Positions 7,850 through 15,396 of a DNA stretch of 64,000 bases are shown piece by piece. The notes beneath the pieces were generated by a model. The model made no database searches and was not told where the DNA came from. It saw only the letters and a program-made list of their open reading frames with translations. Position 1 is the stretch's first letter. Each line of letters opens with the position of its first letter. Source of the DNA: Pseudomonadota bacterium (GTDB lineage Bacteria; Desulfobacterota; Desulfobulbia; Desulfobulbales; SURF-16). The stretch covers positions 1 through 64,000 of the forward strand of contig JAHIVT010000039.1 of NCBI GenBank assembly GCA_018816555.1, given 5' to 3'. Made by a program: the position numbers and the translations under genes.

Positions 7850-9620
7850 TTTCTGGCTGCATCCCGCACTTATCCTTATTATAGGCGGATTGATTCTGCC
7901 CTTTATGAAAGGGCCAATCAGGAAACCCTTCCTTCTCATTGTGCCGGTTCTGACATTTCTGTCCGTGCTGATAATGACTAAGGGTGTTCATGGTGTCGTG
8001 CAATTCATTGACTGGCAACTGATCTTCGGCAGGGTTGACAGTCTCAGTCAGATTTTCGGCTATATCATGTCGCTCATGTGTATCATCGGCACCTTGTTTG
8101 CCTTGAATGTTGAAGAGGACGCGCAGCATATTGCCGCCTGGTTTTATGTGGCCGGTTCCCTTGGTGTTATATTCTGCGGAGACTATGTTGTTCTCTTCCT
8201 CTTTTGGGAAGTCATGGCCTTTGCCTCTGTTTTTCTTGTCTGGTTCCGGCGCGGACCCCAGTCCCTTGCCACCGGTTATCGGTATTTGCTCATTCATACC
8301 TTGGGCGGTCTCTTTCTGCTGGCCGGATTTGTGCTCCGTTATTATAACACGGGCGGTGATCTTTCCTTTGGACCGATTGGCGTAGATACCCCTAATCTCT
8401 CCACATATTTGATCCTGCTTGGCTTTATTGTTAATGCAGCTGTTCCGCCTTTTCATTCCTGGCTGCAGGATGCCTATGCCGAGGCCAGCGTCGCTGGTGC
8501 AGTATTCATGTGCGCCTTTACCACCAAAACCGCCATTTACGTTCTGGCACGCGGTTTTGCCGGAATGGAGATTCTCATCGTCCTGGGCGCCATCATGGCC
8601 CTGTATGGTGTTGTCTATGGTGTCATTGAAAACGACGGCAGGCGCATTTTCGCTTGGGATACGATAAGTCAGGTCGGCTATATGGTAGTGGGTGTTGGTA
8701 TCGGGACAAATCTCGCCATTAACGGCGCATGCGCTCATGCCTTTGCACACATCCTCTATAATGGCCTGCTGTTTATGGGGACAGGTTCAGTACTTTACAT
8801 GACCGGCACCTGTAAGCTCAATGAATTGGGCGGACTGTATAAAAAAATGCCCCGCACCTTCATTTTTACCCTGATTGGTGGTCTATCAATCGCCGGTTTT
8901 CCCTTATTCAGCGGTTTTGTCAGCAAATCAATGATCATATCCGCAGGACTTGCTGAACATCATTACTGGGCCGGCTTTGCCCTTCTGCTCGCTTCAGGCG
9001 GTACCTTCCTGCTGGCCGGACTCAAGGTGCCCTACTATATCTGGTTCGGTAAAAACAACTGTTCCAATGAAGTATGGGAAAAGGCCGCAGATCCGCCCTG
9101 GAACATGCAGGCAGCCATGGTTATTGCTGCCGCCATGTGTGCTTTCATCGGCTGCTATACCCCTTATCTGTATAATATGTTGCCGTTTCCCGTGGAATAC
9201 CATCCCTATACCGCTTACCATCTGTCCGAGACCTTTCAGATTATCGGTGGCACAGGAATTATGTTCTTTGTTTTGAAAAGGTTCATGGAGCCCACTGCTA
9301 CCATCAGTCTGGATCTCGACTGGTTCTACAGAATGGCTGGCCGCGGCTTCATGTGGGTTGACTCCCGGATTTTCCAGACCATTGATGGCTGGGTTGGCGA
9401 AATATATCGTTATATCGGTTTGTTCCCTCTGATGACAATTTCCCGCTTCTGGTCATGGTTTGACTGGAATGCCATTGATGGTGTGGTGGACGGTACGGCC
9501 AGATCAGTCCGTTCCCTTGGTGGTGTGGTGAGAAAGGTTCAGGCTGGAAATATGCAGTACAATATATTCTTTGCTGCGTCGGTTGCTGCAGCGGCAGTGC
9601 TGGTCTTCGTCTTTGTTTGA
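7842..9620 (+). CDS. MrpD/NuoL-like antiporter subunit with long C-terminal extension
   Basis: A 592-aa member of the NuoL/M/N-MrpD family. Helix 5 keeps its glutamate (FLFWEVMAFASVFLVW) and helix 8 its lysine (CAFTTKTAIYVLAR). The usual helix-7 lysine is replaced by asparagine (GFIVNAAVPPFHSWL). After the 14-helix core it runs on with LDLDWFYRMAGRG and ends in a hydrophobic helix, so it could supply a lateral connecting element (inference). The start ATG 7842 lies eight bases after TGAGGA; an earlier in-frame GTG at 7827 overlaps that ribosome site. Confidence 0.85.
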   Translation: MNNFWLHPALILIIGGLILPFMKGPIRKPFLLIVPVLTFLSVLIMTKGVHGVVQFIDWQLIFGRVDSLSQIFGYIMSLMCIIGTLFALNVEEDAQHIAAWFYVAGSLGVIFCGDYVVLFLFWEVMAFASVFLVWFRRGPQSLATGYRYLLIHTLGGLFLLAGFVLRYYNTGGDLSFGPIGVDTPNLSTYLILLGFIVNAAVPPFHSWLQDAYAEASVAGAVFMCAFTTKTAIYVLARGFAGMEILIVLGAIMALYGVVYGVIENDGRRIFAWDTISQVGYMVVGVGIGTNLAINGACAHAFAHILYNGLLFMGTGSVLYMTGTCKLNELGGLYKKMPRTFIFTLIGGLSIAGFPLFSGFVSKSMIISAGLAEHHYWAGFALLLASGGTFLLAGLKVPYYIWFGKNNCSNEVWEKAADPPWNMQAAMVIAAAMCAFIGCYTPYLYNMLPFPVEYHPYTAYHLSETFQIIGGTGIMFFVLKRFMEPTATISLDLDWFYRMAGRGFMWVDSRIFQTIDGWVGEIYRYIGLFPLMTISRFWSWFDWNAIDGVVDGTARSVRSLGGVVRKVQAGNMQYNIFFAASVAAAAVLVFVFV

Positions 9621-9672
9621 GGGATCGAACGGTATACTCTCTCTGTAATATATTGAATAGAGGATAGTGGGA

Positions 9673-11178
9673 ATGGATTTTCTAATATTGAATGAAGGGT
9701 TTCCCCTTTTGAGCACCATCGTATTTCTCCCGTTGGCAGGGGCGCTGGTCCTGCTTTTTCTTCCGGGTGAAAATGTGCAGCGAATCTGGGCAATGGCCGT
9801 CACTTCTGTTACCGCGGTTATCTCTCTCCCTCTCTATTCTCGGTTTGATTTAACCACAGCCAAGTATCAGTTCGGGGAGCATGTCAGCTGGATACCGTCG
9901 TTAAATATCAATTATACCCTTGGCATTGACGGCATCAGCCTGCTGCTGGTGTTACTGACCACCCTGATTATGCCCTTATGCGTTCTCGGCTCCTGGACAT
10001 ATATCAAGACAAGAATCAAAGAATTCATGATCTGCCTGATGATCATGGAAACTGCCATGCTCGGGGTATTCATGGCCCTTGACTTTGTGCTCTTCTATAT
10101 TCTCTGGGAAGCCATGCTGATACCGATGTATCTGCTGATTGGCGTCTGGGGCGGACCGCGAAAGATCTATGCATCCATCAAGTTCTTTCTCTATACCCTG
10201 GCAGGGTCGGTCATGCTTCTTGTTGCCATTATCGCCCTTTACCTCAAGAACGGTTCCTTCAGTATTCCCATGATGATGGGGCAGGATTATAGCTCCACCT
10301 TTCAGATCTGGGTATTTTTGGCCTTCTTCCTGGCCTTTGCCATCAAGGTGCCCATGTTTCCTTTCCATACCTGGTTGCCTGCCGCCCATGTCGAGGCGCC
10401 TACAGCAGGCAGTGTGATCCTGGCCAGTATCCTCCTGAAGATGGGTACCTATGGTTTTCTCCGCTTCTGTCTGCCCATAACCCCTTTGGCAACACTGACC
10501 CTGGGGCCATATGTCTTGTGGATGTCGGTGGTCGCCATCCTCTATGGTGGCTTTACCGCACTGGCCCAGTCCGACATGAAGAAATTGATTGCTTACTCCA
10601 GTGTGGGACATATGGGATTCGTCACCTTGGGCATTTTCTTCCTGAACAAACAGGGAATGGAAGGGGCGATACTGCAGATGATCAATCATGGCGTGACCAC
10701 AGGTGCACTCTTCCTCTGTGTCGGTATGATGTACGAAAGAACACATAGCAGGGAGATAGCCGATCATTCGGGTATAGCCCAGAATCTGCCGATATTTGTC
10801 TCATTTCTGACGATTTTTTCGCTGTCATCCTTGGCTTTTCCGGCAACAAACAGTTTTGTCGGCGAATTTCTCGTGCTTGCCGGGGCCTTCAGTGTCAATA
10901 AGATCATCGCCGGTGCGGCCATTCCCGGCGCAATACTCGCAGCAGCTTACATGATGCGTCTGCTGCAGCATGTGCTTTTCAGAGGTCCGGGAAGGCCGGA
11001 TCTTGCTGATCTCAATATTCGTGAGATTGCAACTCTTGCTCCGTTCCTCTGCTTTGTATTCTGGATCGGTCTGGCTCCGGAGCCCTTTTTAAACGTCATG
11101 CATACAAGTGTTGAATATTTGATACAGCAGGTGGATGTAGCCAAAACGGCACAGATTGCTATGAACATTGTGCCGTAG
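9673..11178 (+). CDS. nuoM: NADH-quinone oxidoreductase subunit M
   Basis: A 501-aa proton-pumping subunit. The core residues are present: glutamate of helix 5 (ILWEAMLIPMYLLIGVWG), lysine of helix 7 (FAIKVPMFPFHTWLPAAHVEAP) and lysine of helix 8 (ASILLKMGTYGFLRF). The AHVEAPTAGS motif is characteristic of NuoM. The start is ATG 9673, eight bases after AGAGGA; a GTG six bases earlier is too close to that site. A 79-base spacer separates it from nuoN. Confidence 0.95.
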   Translation: MDFLILNEGFPLLSTIVFLPLAGALVLLFLPGENVQRIWAMAVTSVTAVISLPLYSRFDLTTAKYQFGEHVSWIPSLNINYTLGIDGISLLLVLLTTLIMPLCVLGSWTYIKTRIKEFMICLMIMETAMLGVFMALDFVLFYILWEAMLIPMYLLIGVWGGPRKIYASIKFFLYTLAGSVMLLVAIIALYLKNGSFSIPMMMGQDYSSTFQIWVFLAFFLAFAIKVPMFPFHTWLPAAHVEAPTAGSVILASILLKMGTYGFLRFCLPITPLATLTLGPYVLWMSVVAILYGGFTALAQSDMKKLIAYSSVGHMGFVTLGIFFLNKQGMEGAILQMINHGVTTGALFLCVGMMYERTHSREIADHSGIAQNLPIFVSFLTIFSLSSLAFPATNSFVGEFLVLAGAFSVNKIIAGAAIPGAILAAAYMMRLLQHVLFRGPGRPDLADLNIREIATLAPFLCFVFWIGLAPEPFLNVMHTSVEYLIQQVDVAKTAQIAMNIVP

Positions 11179-11257
11179 TAATTGTTGAGGCGACGTTGGT
11201 GATTTGACCGCGTAGTAAATTATTAAGGCAGGCGATTTTACAGTATAAGGATTACAC

Positions 11258-12673
11258 ATGTTGTTCGCACCAGAGTTATTAATGCTGATTGGGAGTCTGG
11301 TACTCTTCTGTCTCAGTCTAGGGCAGGGGAAAGTAAATCTTGCGAGATATGCGTCGCTGGTGCTGGCCATTGCTTCATGCTTTTTGAGCCTTGCCACCCT
11401 GCAGATGAGCGGCAATCTGTTTTACGATGCCTACCATATTGATACGTTCTCGCAGCTCTTTAAGCTGGCCATCTCCATCGGTCTTGTCATTGTCCTGCTT
11501 TTCAGCGGTGAATTGAAAGGTGTGGACGATCGTTTGCGGCCTGAATATTTTCTCTTCATGATTCTCAGCACCCTGGGGCTTATGATGCTGGTCAGCAGTG
11601 TAGAGCTTCTCACCCTCTTTATTGCCCTTGAGCTCTCATCCTATTCGCTCTATCTGATGGTGCCGATGCGTGATGATCATGGCGGCATGAAGATGCAGAT
11701 GGAAGCGGCGATCAAATACATCCTTTTCGGTGTGGTTGCCACCGGTACCATGCTTTACGGCATGAGTTTTATTTTCGGTATGACAGGCACTACTTACTTC
11801 AGTGAACTGGTACCCAAGATGCATGAGTTGGCTTCTACTCCAACAGCATTGTTGGCTATTGCCCTTTTCATGTCGGGTTTCTTTTATAAACTTGCGGTTT
11901 TCCCCTTTCACTTCTGGGTACCGGATGTTTACCAGGGCGCGTCCAATGCCACTACAGCCTTCATCGCTTCCGTGCCAAAACTCGGTGCAGTGGCTATTCT
12001 CATCCGCATCACCACGCTGGTTGCCCCTACAGGTGGAGAGGCGGTAGTCAATATGCTCATGATTCTGGCCGTCTGTTCCATGTTTTATGGGAACCTGTGC
12101 GCGCTGGTGCAAAAAGATATCAAACGCATGCTCGGTTTTTCCGGTATATCCCATGCCGGTTTTGTTCTCCTTGGCCTGCTTACCTTGAAAGATACCGGTT
12201 ACGCCACATCAATGTACTATATTGCCGGTTATGTTGTTATGAATCTTGCCTGTTTTCTGGTTATCTGCAAGGTGTCAAAGAATGGCGAAAACGTCTCTAT
12301 TGACGATATGAGCGGTCTGTATAAACGAGCTCCGATCCTTGCATTGACCCTGCTGGTCGGTATGATGGCCTTGGCCGGAATCCCGCCTTTTGTCGGGTTC
12401 ATGGGTAAATTCATGTTGCTTACCGGCGCTCTCCGGGACGGTCATCTGGCCCTGGTCATTCTCGCCGCGCTGAATACTGCCATTGCGATTTATTACTACT
12501 TGTCAGTGGTTCGCGTAGCGTTCTGCAGTCCTCCTGAAGATCGACCGGATGTTCCTGTGGATCTGACGACCCGTTGCGTCAGCATTGCTTTAATTGCCGT
12601 CATCATCTTTATGGGTGTTGCTCCCAAGCAGCTTCTTGCATTTGCCGAGACTGCCGTACGTAACATTTTCTAA
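11258..12673 (+). CDS. nuoN: NADH-quinone oxidoreductase subunit N
   Basis: A 471-aa antiporter-like subunit that contacts NuoK at the inner end of the pump chain. Diagnostic segments are ALELSSYSLYLMVPM (helix 5 glutamate), FFYKLAVFPFHFWVPDVYQGA (helix 7 lysine; the VPDVYQGAS form is NuoN-specific) and ASVPKLGAVAIL. It is the last gene of the operon and is followed by an intrinsic terminator. Confidence 0.95.
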   Translation: MLFAPELLMLIGSLVLFCLSLGQGKVNLARYASLVLAIASCFLSLATLQMSGNLFYDAYHIDTFSQLFKLAISIGLVIVLLFSGELKGVDDRLRPEYFLFMILSTLGLMMLVSSVELLTLFIALELSSYSLYLMVPMRDDHGGMKMQMEAAIKYILFGVVATGTMLYGMSFIFGMTGTTYFSELVPKMHELASTPTALLAIALFMSGFFYKLAVFPFHFWVPDVYQGASNATTAFIASVPKLGAVAILIRITTLVAPTGGEAVVNMLMILAVCSMFYGNLCALVQKDIKRMLGFSGISHAGFVLLGLLTLKDTGYATSMYYIAGYVVMNLACFLVICKVSKNGENVSIDDMSGLYKRAPILALTLLVGMMALAGIPPFVGFMGKFMLLTGALRDGHLALVILAALNTAIAIYYYLSVVRVAFCSPPEDRPDVPVDLTTRCVSIALIAVIIFMGVAPKQLLAFAETAVRNIF

Positions 12674-12687
12674 TTCGCATATCATGC

Positions 12688-12731
12688 GGCAGAGTGAATC
12701 TGGTAGATTGATTGCTCTGCCTTTTTTTTTG
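12688..12731 (+). terminator. Rho-independent terminator of the nuo operon
   Basis: GGCAGAG (12688-12694) pairs with CTCTGCC (12715-12721) and is followed by a run of nine T residues. It lies 15 bases after the nuoN stop. Confidence 0.85.
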
Positions 12732-12846
12732 TTATTATCCTTTCAGCTCCGCAGGTTAATACCCCTCGACCCCCAGCCGATTATTGTTTTCAAAGCCACT
12801 GTTGAAATCTAAAGCGTTCGGTAACTTGCCCCTCCCGACTGTCTGC

Positions 12847-12874
12847 TTGACAAGTTGAAAAAATTGAGTATAGT
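12847..12874 (+). promoter_or_regulatory. Probable promoter of tRNA-Gly
   Basis: TTGACA (12847-12852) and TATAGT (12869-12874) with 16 bp spacing, 17 bases before the tRNA 5' end. The surrounding sequence is AT-rich. Confidence 0.65.
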
Positions 12875-12891
12875 ATAAAATTAACCTATGA

Positions 12892-12967
12892 GCGGACATA
12901 GCTCAGTTGGTAGAGTACAAGCTTCCCAAGCTTGGTGTCGCGGGTTCGAACCCCGTTGTCCGCTCCA
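12892..12967 (+). tRNA. tRNA-Gly (anticodon CCC)
   Basis: A 76-nt cloverleaf. The acceptor stem GCGGACA pairs with TGTCCGC. The D arm contains GCTCAGTTGGTAGAGT, the anticodon stem is CAAGC/GCTTG with loop TTCCCAA (anticodon CCC at 12925-12927, reading GGG), and the T arm is CGGGTTCGAACCCCG. The discriminator base is T, as in bacterial tRNA-Gly, and CCA is encoded. No intron. Confidence 0.96.
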
Positions 12968-13165
12968 ATAATGTTCGTTATTCCTGTGGGTTACCGCCGG
13001 AACAATTCTTGTGCATGGTTAATGGATGGTTCTTCCATCACTGTGCACGCCTTGGTCGAAGCACAAAGAGTACAGGGTTTCATGTCTGCTTCTTTGATTG
13101 CCAGTTGATGACCGAGTACTGAAACTTTGAGACTGGATGGCCATTCCTGCAGCCATCTGAAGATA

Positions 13166-13190
13166 AAGTGGGCTATGCCCGCTTTTTTTA
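13166..13190 (+). terminator. Rho-independent terminator downstream of tRNA-Gly
   Basis: A nine-pair stem (13165-13173 with 13177-13185, including one G-U pair) around loop TAT merges into a T run. About 200 nt of transcribed trailer separate it from the tRNA end. That trailer contains two self-complementary segments, GTGCA...TGCAC around TGGATGG/CCATCA near 13010-13050 and GATGGC/GCCATC near 13136-13157. Confidence 0.75.
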
Positions 13191-13222
13191 TTTTTGACAT
13201 AGGTAGATTGTGCCGGGTTGGT

Positions 13223-13687
13223 ATGCCTTCACTGAAAGATCATATAGTTGAAGAAGTCGAACGATTGATAGAGCCAGTTCTGTCAGAAAATTTCCTGGAA
13301 CTGGTTGAGGTGCAATTCCGCCAGGAACCGGTCGGTTGGGTACTCAGGCTTATTATTTATAAACAGGGTGGTACTTCGGTTGATGATTGTGCGAAAGTAA
13401 GCCGGGAGTTGAGCCATATCCTGGATGTGGAGGATTTGATCCCGCAAAAGTACTCCCTGGAAGTCTCATCTCCGGGCCTTGACCGCCCCTTGAAGTCAGA
13501 AAATGATTTCCTGCGCAACAAGGGCGAAAAGGTCAAGATCACAGTTGAAACTGATGGCAAACATTTTACCCAGATAGGAATTATTCAGGATGTGCAGAAC
13601 GGCTTACTCTTATTGCAGAGTGATACCGGTATTATGTCGTATCCTTTGAGCGGGATAAGTAAAGCAAGGCTCGAAATTGAATTTTAA
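13223..13687 (+). CDS. rimP: Ribosome maturation factor RimP
   Basis: A 154-aa protein of the normal RimP length, needed for 30S subunit maturation. It shows the N-terminal alpha/beta domain (VEEVERLIEPVLSENFLELVEVQF), the SVDDCAKVSRELSHILD segment and the family signature YSLEVSSPGLDRPL, followed by an SH3-like C-terminal domain. ATG 13223 gives the standard N terminus. The frame stays open upstream to 13127, but that part crosses the tRNA terminator. First gene of the nusA-infB cluster. Confidence 0.92.
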   Translation: MPSLKDHIVEEVERLIEPVLSENFLELVEVQFRQEPVGWVLRLIIYKQGGTSVDDCAKVSRELSHILDVEDLIPQKYSLEVSSPGLDRPLKSENDFLRNKGEKVKITVETDGKHFTQIGIIQDVQNGLLLLQSDTGIMSYPLSGISKARLEIEF

Positions 13688-13771
13688 ACAAGCCTCTGCA
13701 GTTTTCAATATATTTTTGCCGGTTTCACCCGTTTTAAAAGCCTCTATGGGTTGAAATCGTGGAGAATGATG

Positions 13772-15070
13772 ATGTTATCAGATTTAAAAAGAATTATTGA
13801 CCAGATCAGCCGTGACAAGGGAATTGACAGGCAGCTTCTCATTGAGGCGCTGGAAGAGGCTGTGCTTTCTGCCGCAAAAAAAAGGTATGGGTTGCGGCGT
13901 GATATAGAAGTCAAATTTAATGAAGAATTTGGCGAAGTTGAACTTTTTCAGTTCCGCAAAGTTGTAGAGCGTGTCGAGGATGAACAGACCGAGGTTTCAA
14001 TTCTTGAGGCAATGCGGCTTGATCCCGAGGTGGAACTCGGCGACGAGTTGGGCTCCAAGATGGAAAATGTTTCGGATCTCGGTCGTATCGCGGCCCAGTC
14101 TGCGAAACAGGTAATCATTCAGAAAATGAAGGATGCTGAGCGGGACGTTATCTTTGATATGTACCGGGACCGCAAGGGTGACATAGTTAACGGTATTGTT
14201 CAGCGCTTCGAGCGCGGCAACATGATCATCAATCTTGGCAGAACCGATGCATTGCTGCCCAAAAAAGAACAGATGCCCAGACGCTCTTACCGGCAGGGAG
14301 ATCGTATACGCGCGTTTCTCATGGAGGTTCGTCAGGATGTCCGTGACCATCAATTGATTTTAAGCCGCACCTGCAATGAATTTCTCGTGAAACTCTTTGA
14401 GATGGAAGTGCCGGAAATCGCCGAAGGCATTGTCAAGATTATCAATGCCTGCCGCGAACCGGGTTCTCGGGCAAAAATTGCCGTTGCCTCGGCAGAACCT
14501 GATGTCGATCCGGTGGGCGCCTGTGTGGGCATGAAGGGGTCCAGGGTTCAGAATGTGGTGCAGGAGCTGCAGGGCGAAAAGATAGATATTGTTCCCTGGA
14601 GCCCTGATCCTGCCAAGTATGTATCAAACGCCTTGGCTCCGGCTCAGGTTTCCATGGTTGTGGTTGACGAGGACAAAAAGACATTGCTTGTTGTCGTGCC
14701 GGATGATCAGCTCTCGCTTGCTATCGGTAGGCAGGGGCAGAATGTCAGGCTGGCCTCTCAATTACTTGGCTGGCGAATTGATGTAAAGAGCGAGCAGAAA
14801 TATGCCAAGATGACGGAGGCGGGTTTTCAGTCAATGATGCGTATTCGCGGCATGAATGAAAGACTGGTGGAAACACTTTATGATGGAGGAATAACCTCGG
14901 CGCAGGAACTGGTAAATGCTGAGGTGGCTGAGGTTGTCGAGCTGTCAGGACTTGCTGAAGAGACAGTGCAGATTCTCCAGGAAGAGGCCGGCAGAACTCT
15001 AAGTGCTGCAGAACCTCAAGAAACTGAGTCGGAAGAGTCTTTTGATCCGATGATGGACGACAAGCTGTAA
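13772..15070 (+). CDS. nusA: Transcription termination/antitermination factor NusA
   Basis: A 432-aa protein. It has an N-terminal RNA polymerase-binding domain (residues 1-125), an S1 domain (from about 130; DIVNGIVQRFERGNMIINLG) and two KH domains (about 225-345; DPVGACVGMKGSRVQNV and LAIGRQGQNVRLAS). A helix-hairpin-helix-like acidic C-terminal part follows (about 350-432). NusA modulates pausing, termination and antitermination. Three consecutive ATG codons (13766, 13769, 13772) follow GGAG; 13772 has the best spacing. Confidence 0.95.
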   Translation: MLSDLKRIIDQISRDKGIDRQLLIEALEEAVLSAAKKRYGLRRDIEVKFNEEFGEVELFQFRKVVERVEDEQTEVSILEAMRLDPEVELGDELGSKMENVSDLGRIAAQSAKQVIIQKMKDAERDVIFDMYRDRKGDIVNGIVQRFERGNMIINLGRTDALLPKKEQMPRRSYRQGDRIRAFLMEVRQDVRDHQLILSRTCNEFLVKLFEMEVPEIAEGIVKIINACREPGSRAKIAVASAEPDVDPVGACVGMKGSRVQNVVQELQGEKIDIVPWSPDPAKYVSNALAPAQVSMVVVDEDKKTLLVVVPDDQLSLAIGRQGQNVRLASQLLGWRIDVKSEQKYAKMTEAGFQSMMRIRGMNERLVETLYDGGITSAQELVNAEVAEVVELSGLAEETVQILQEEAGRTLSAAEPQETESEESFDPMMDDKL

Positions 15071-15074
15071 GCCG

Positions 15075-15368
15075 GTGAATCGGCAGCAAGAGAAAAGAGT
15101 GCCGATCAGGACGTGTCTCGGGTGCGGGAAAAAGACTGAGAAACATTGTTTCCTACGATTTGCAGTATTTAATGGACAAATAGTTGTTGATAGCGAATTC
15201 AGGATTGCAGGTCGGGGAGCATACTGCTGCAGGCAGGAAAAGTGTTTACGCAATCTGTTGAAAAAAGAAAGAAAACTGGCCAGGGCCCTGCACTGTGAGA
15301 GCCTGCTGTGGCAAGATGATAGAACGTCCTTGATGAACAACTTTATGAAAAGTTTAGCTGTAAAATAG
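15075..15368 (+). CDS. YlxR/RnpM family RNA-binding protein
   Basis: A 97-aa basic protein of the DUF448/YlxR family, normally located between nusA and infB, as here. The signature RTCLGCGKKTEKHCFLRF and the GRGAYCC segment followed by a second cysteine are present. Family members in Firmicutes modulate RNase P (reported for RnpM); the role in this lineage is not established. It starts with GTG four bases after the nusA stop. Confidence 0.85.
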   Translation: MNRQQEKRVPIRTCLGCGKKTEKHCFLRFAVFNGQIVVDSEFRIAGRGAYCCRQEKCLRNLLKKERKLARALHCESLLWQDDRTSLMNNFMKSLAVK

Positions 15369-15396
15369 AGCAGAAGGGAAGTTTCAGGAGCATATA

